From the NCBI GenBank assembly GCA_009704605.1, contig WLDW01000064.1, positions 1-5,553 of the forward strand: a stretch of 5,553 bases of DNA, read 5' to 3'. A program made the translations under genes and the position numbers. The number at the start of each line of letters is the position of its first letter. Positions within the stretch are counted from its first letter, which is position 1. The notes under the pieces were generated by a model. It did no database searches. It was given only the letters and a program-made list of their open reading frames with translations, and had not been told where the DNA came from. This DNA is from Actinomycetota bacterium (GTDB lineage: Bacteria; Actinomycetota; Actinomycetes; Actinomycetales; Microbacteriaceae). This document shows, piece after piece, positions 4,699 to 5,553 of the stretch.

Positions 4699-5553
4699 CT
4701 ACTTTGAAGCCTGAACCCACTGCTCGAGCTTTGACTGAGCTTTACCTGAATCGAGGGCAACTGTGACTAGCTGAACGGCTGACTCAAATCGGACAAGAAG
4801 TTCCGAGCCAACCAGATCTGGATTCTTGGCAGCCTGGTAGGCCACCACTCCCCCCGCAGCGTTCAAAATGACTATATCTCGGACTGCTCCGAGGTTCCCA
4901 GAAGTGCCACCGGAAAAAAGATCCCTGGCAATCTGGGCGTTGTAGGATGCATCACCACCAACTAGTTGCTCCAAATTGGCCTTTTTTATGCCAAGCAGGC
5001 TTGGATCCAACTCCCATTTGGTCACGAAATTGGGAGAAACTTCCAATATTTGGCTGTTGGTAGTGGTCGTAAGCTCGTCCAAGCCATCATTCCCCCTGGA
5101 AACTAGGCCAAATCGGCCTCTTTGGGCCAGTTCTTGGGCCATAAGTGGGGCAATTTGCTCATTTGCAACTCCTAAAGAGGTCGCTAGAGGTTGAGCGGGG
5201 TTGGCCAAAGGTCCTAGGAAGTTGAAAGTTGTTGGCACGCCAAGTTTTTTGCGAATTGGAGCCGCGTGTTTCATTGCTGGATGAAAAACCAGGGCAAAAA
5301 AGAATGTGATTCCTGTTTTCTTGAAGACTTGAGACACCTGCTGGGGCGATAGCTCGAGGTTTACACCCAGTTCTGCCAACATCTCAGAGGATCCAGTCTT
5401 CCCGGAGGCTGATCGCGAACCGTGCTTTAAAACAGGAATCCCAGCTGCGGCCGTGAGGATGGAAGCCATTGTGGAGATGTTCACGGTACCGATCATGTCA
5501 CCGCCGGTTCCAACTATGTCCACAGCATCGTTACCGGTTTCCAGTTGCAAGCA
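4699..5553 (-). CDS. trpD: Anthranilate phosphoribosyltransferase TrpD (5' partial)
   Basis: TrpD joins anthranilate to phosphoribosyl pyrophosphate, the second committed step of tryptophan synthesis in the cytosol. The frame is open to the window edge, so 284 residues are visible. The N-terminal helical part of roughly 70-100 residues, including the true start, lies beyond base 5553. Signatures in order (fragment numbering) are: DIVGTGGD (12-19), which binds PRPP; VNISTMAS; KHGSRSASGKTGSSEMLAELG (about 43-63); FHPAMKHAAPIRKKLGVPTTFNFLGPLANP; DGLDELTTTT with the conserved acidic metal ligands; and GGDASYNA plus VRDIVILNAAGG near the C-terminus. These match mycobacterial TrpD closely by eye. 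The gene converges on the membrane-protein gene across a 148-nt gap containing the dif candidate. No tryptophan operon partner is visible on its downstream side, so trpD appears to be the last or only gene of its transcript. Confidence 0.95.
   Translation of the reverse strand, partial: CLQLETGNDAVDIVGTGGDMIGTVNISTMASILTAAAGIPVLKHGSRSASGKTGSSEMLAELGVNLELSPQQVSQVFKKTGITFFFALVFHPAMKHAAPIRKKLGVPTTFNFLGPLANPAQPLATSLGVANEQIAPLMAQELAQRGRFGLVSRGNDGLDELTTTTNSQILEVSPNFVTKWELDPSLLGIKKANLEQLVGGDASYNAQIARDLFSGGTSGNLGAVRDIVILNAAGGVVAYQAAKNPDLVGSELLVRFESAVQLVTVALDSGKAQSKLEQWVQASK

Noticed and set aside
4575..4766. A 63-residue plus-strand open frame starting at a GTG in the gap and running antisense into trpD
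   Set aside because: It overlaps the dif candidate and the 3' end of trpD, has no ribosome binding site and no recognisable motif. It is best explained as a chance open frame.

Overview
The window looks like chromosomal DNA of a moderate-GC actinobacterium, judged by eye to be near 50% GC. The evidence is an RbpA homologue, a HelY-type helicase C-terminus, and an Lnt/polyprenol-phosphate mannosyltransferase pair. The protein sequences and the GC content would suit a small-genome freshwater Microbacteriaceae lineage (Luna/Aquiluna/Rhodoluna type), but that placement is inference. No mobile elements, CRISPR arrays, rRNA or tRNA genes were seen, and no gap between genes reaches 300 bases.

Layout. 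(1) Positions 1-2714, plus strand: the 3' end of helY, then lnt, then ppm1. They are packed with a 9-nt gap and a 4-nt overlap, so they are probably one operon. Lnt and Ppm1 act on the envelope: Lnt N-acylates lipoproteins, and Ppm1 makes the polyprenyl-phosphate-mannose used for lipoprotein/protein mannosylation and glycolipids. (2) Positions 2711-3945, minus strand: a glycerophosphodiester phosphodiesterase followed by rbpA. The rbpA stop codon interlocks with the ppm1 stop. The 95-nt leader of rbpA carries a sequence matching a SigR/SigH-type (thiol-oxidative stress) promoter. (3) Positions 3948-4550, plus strand: a YczE-family (COG2364) membrane protein, diverging from the phosphodiesterase gene with only 2 nt between the start codons. 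(4) Positions 4551-4698: a short intergenic gap that holds a strong candidate chromosome dimer resolution site, dif (4629-4656), and a small hairpin that may end trpD transcription. (5) Positions 4699-5553, minus strand: trpD, cut off at its 5' end by the window edge.

The most notable observation is the dif site. It has an 11+6+11 XerC/centre/XerD layout around a perfect 14-bp palindrome and lies between two convergent genes. If correct, this window is the replication terminus of the chromosome, where XerC/XerD and FtsK resolve dimers. The second is the stress-type promoter predicted for rbpA. All genes belong to known families; I found no clearly undescribed system.
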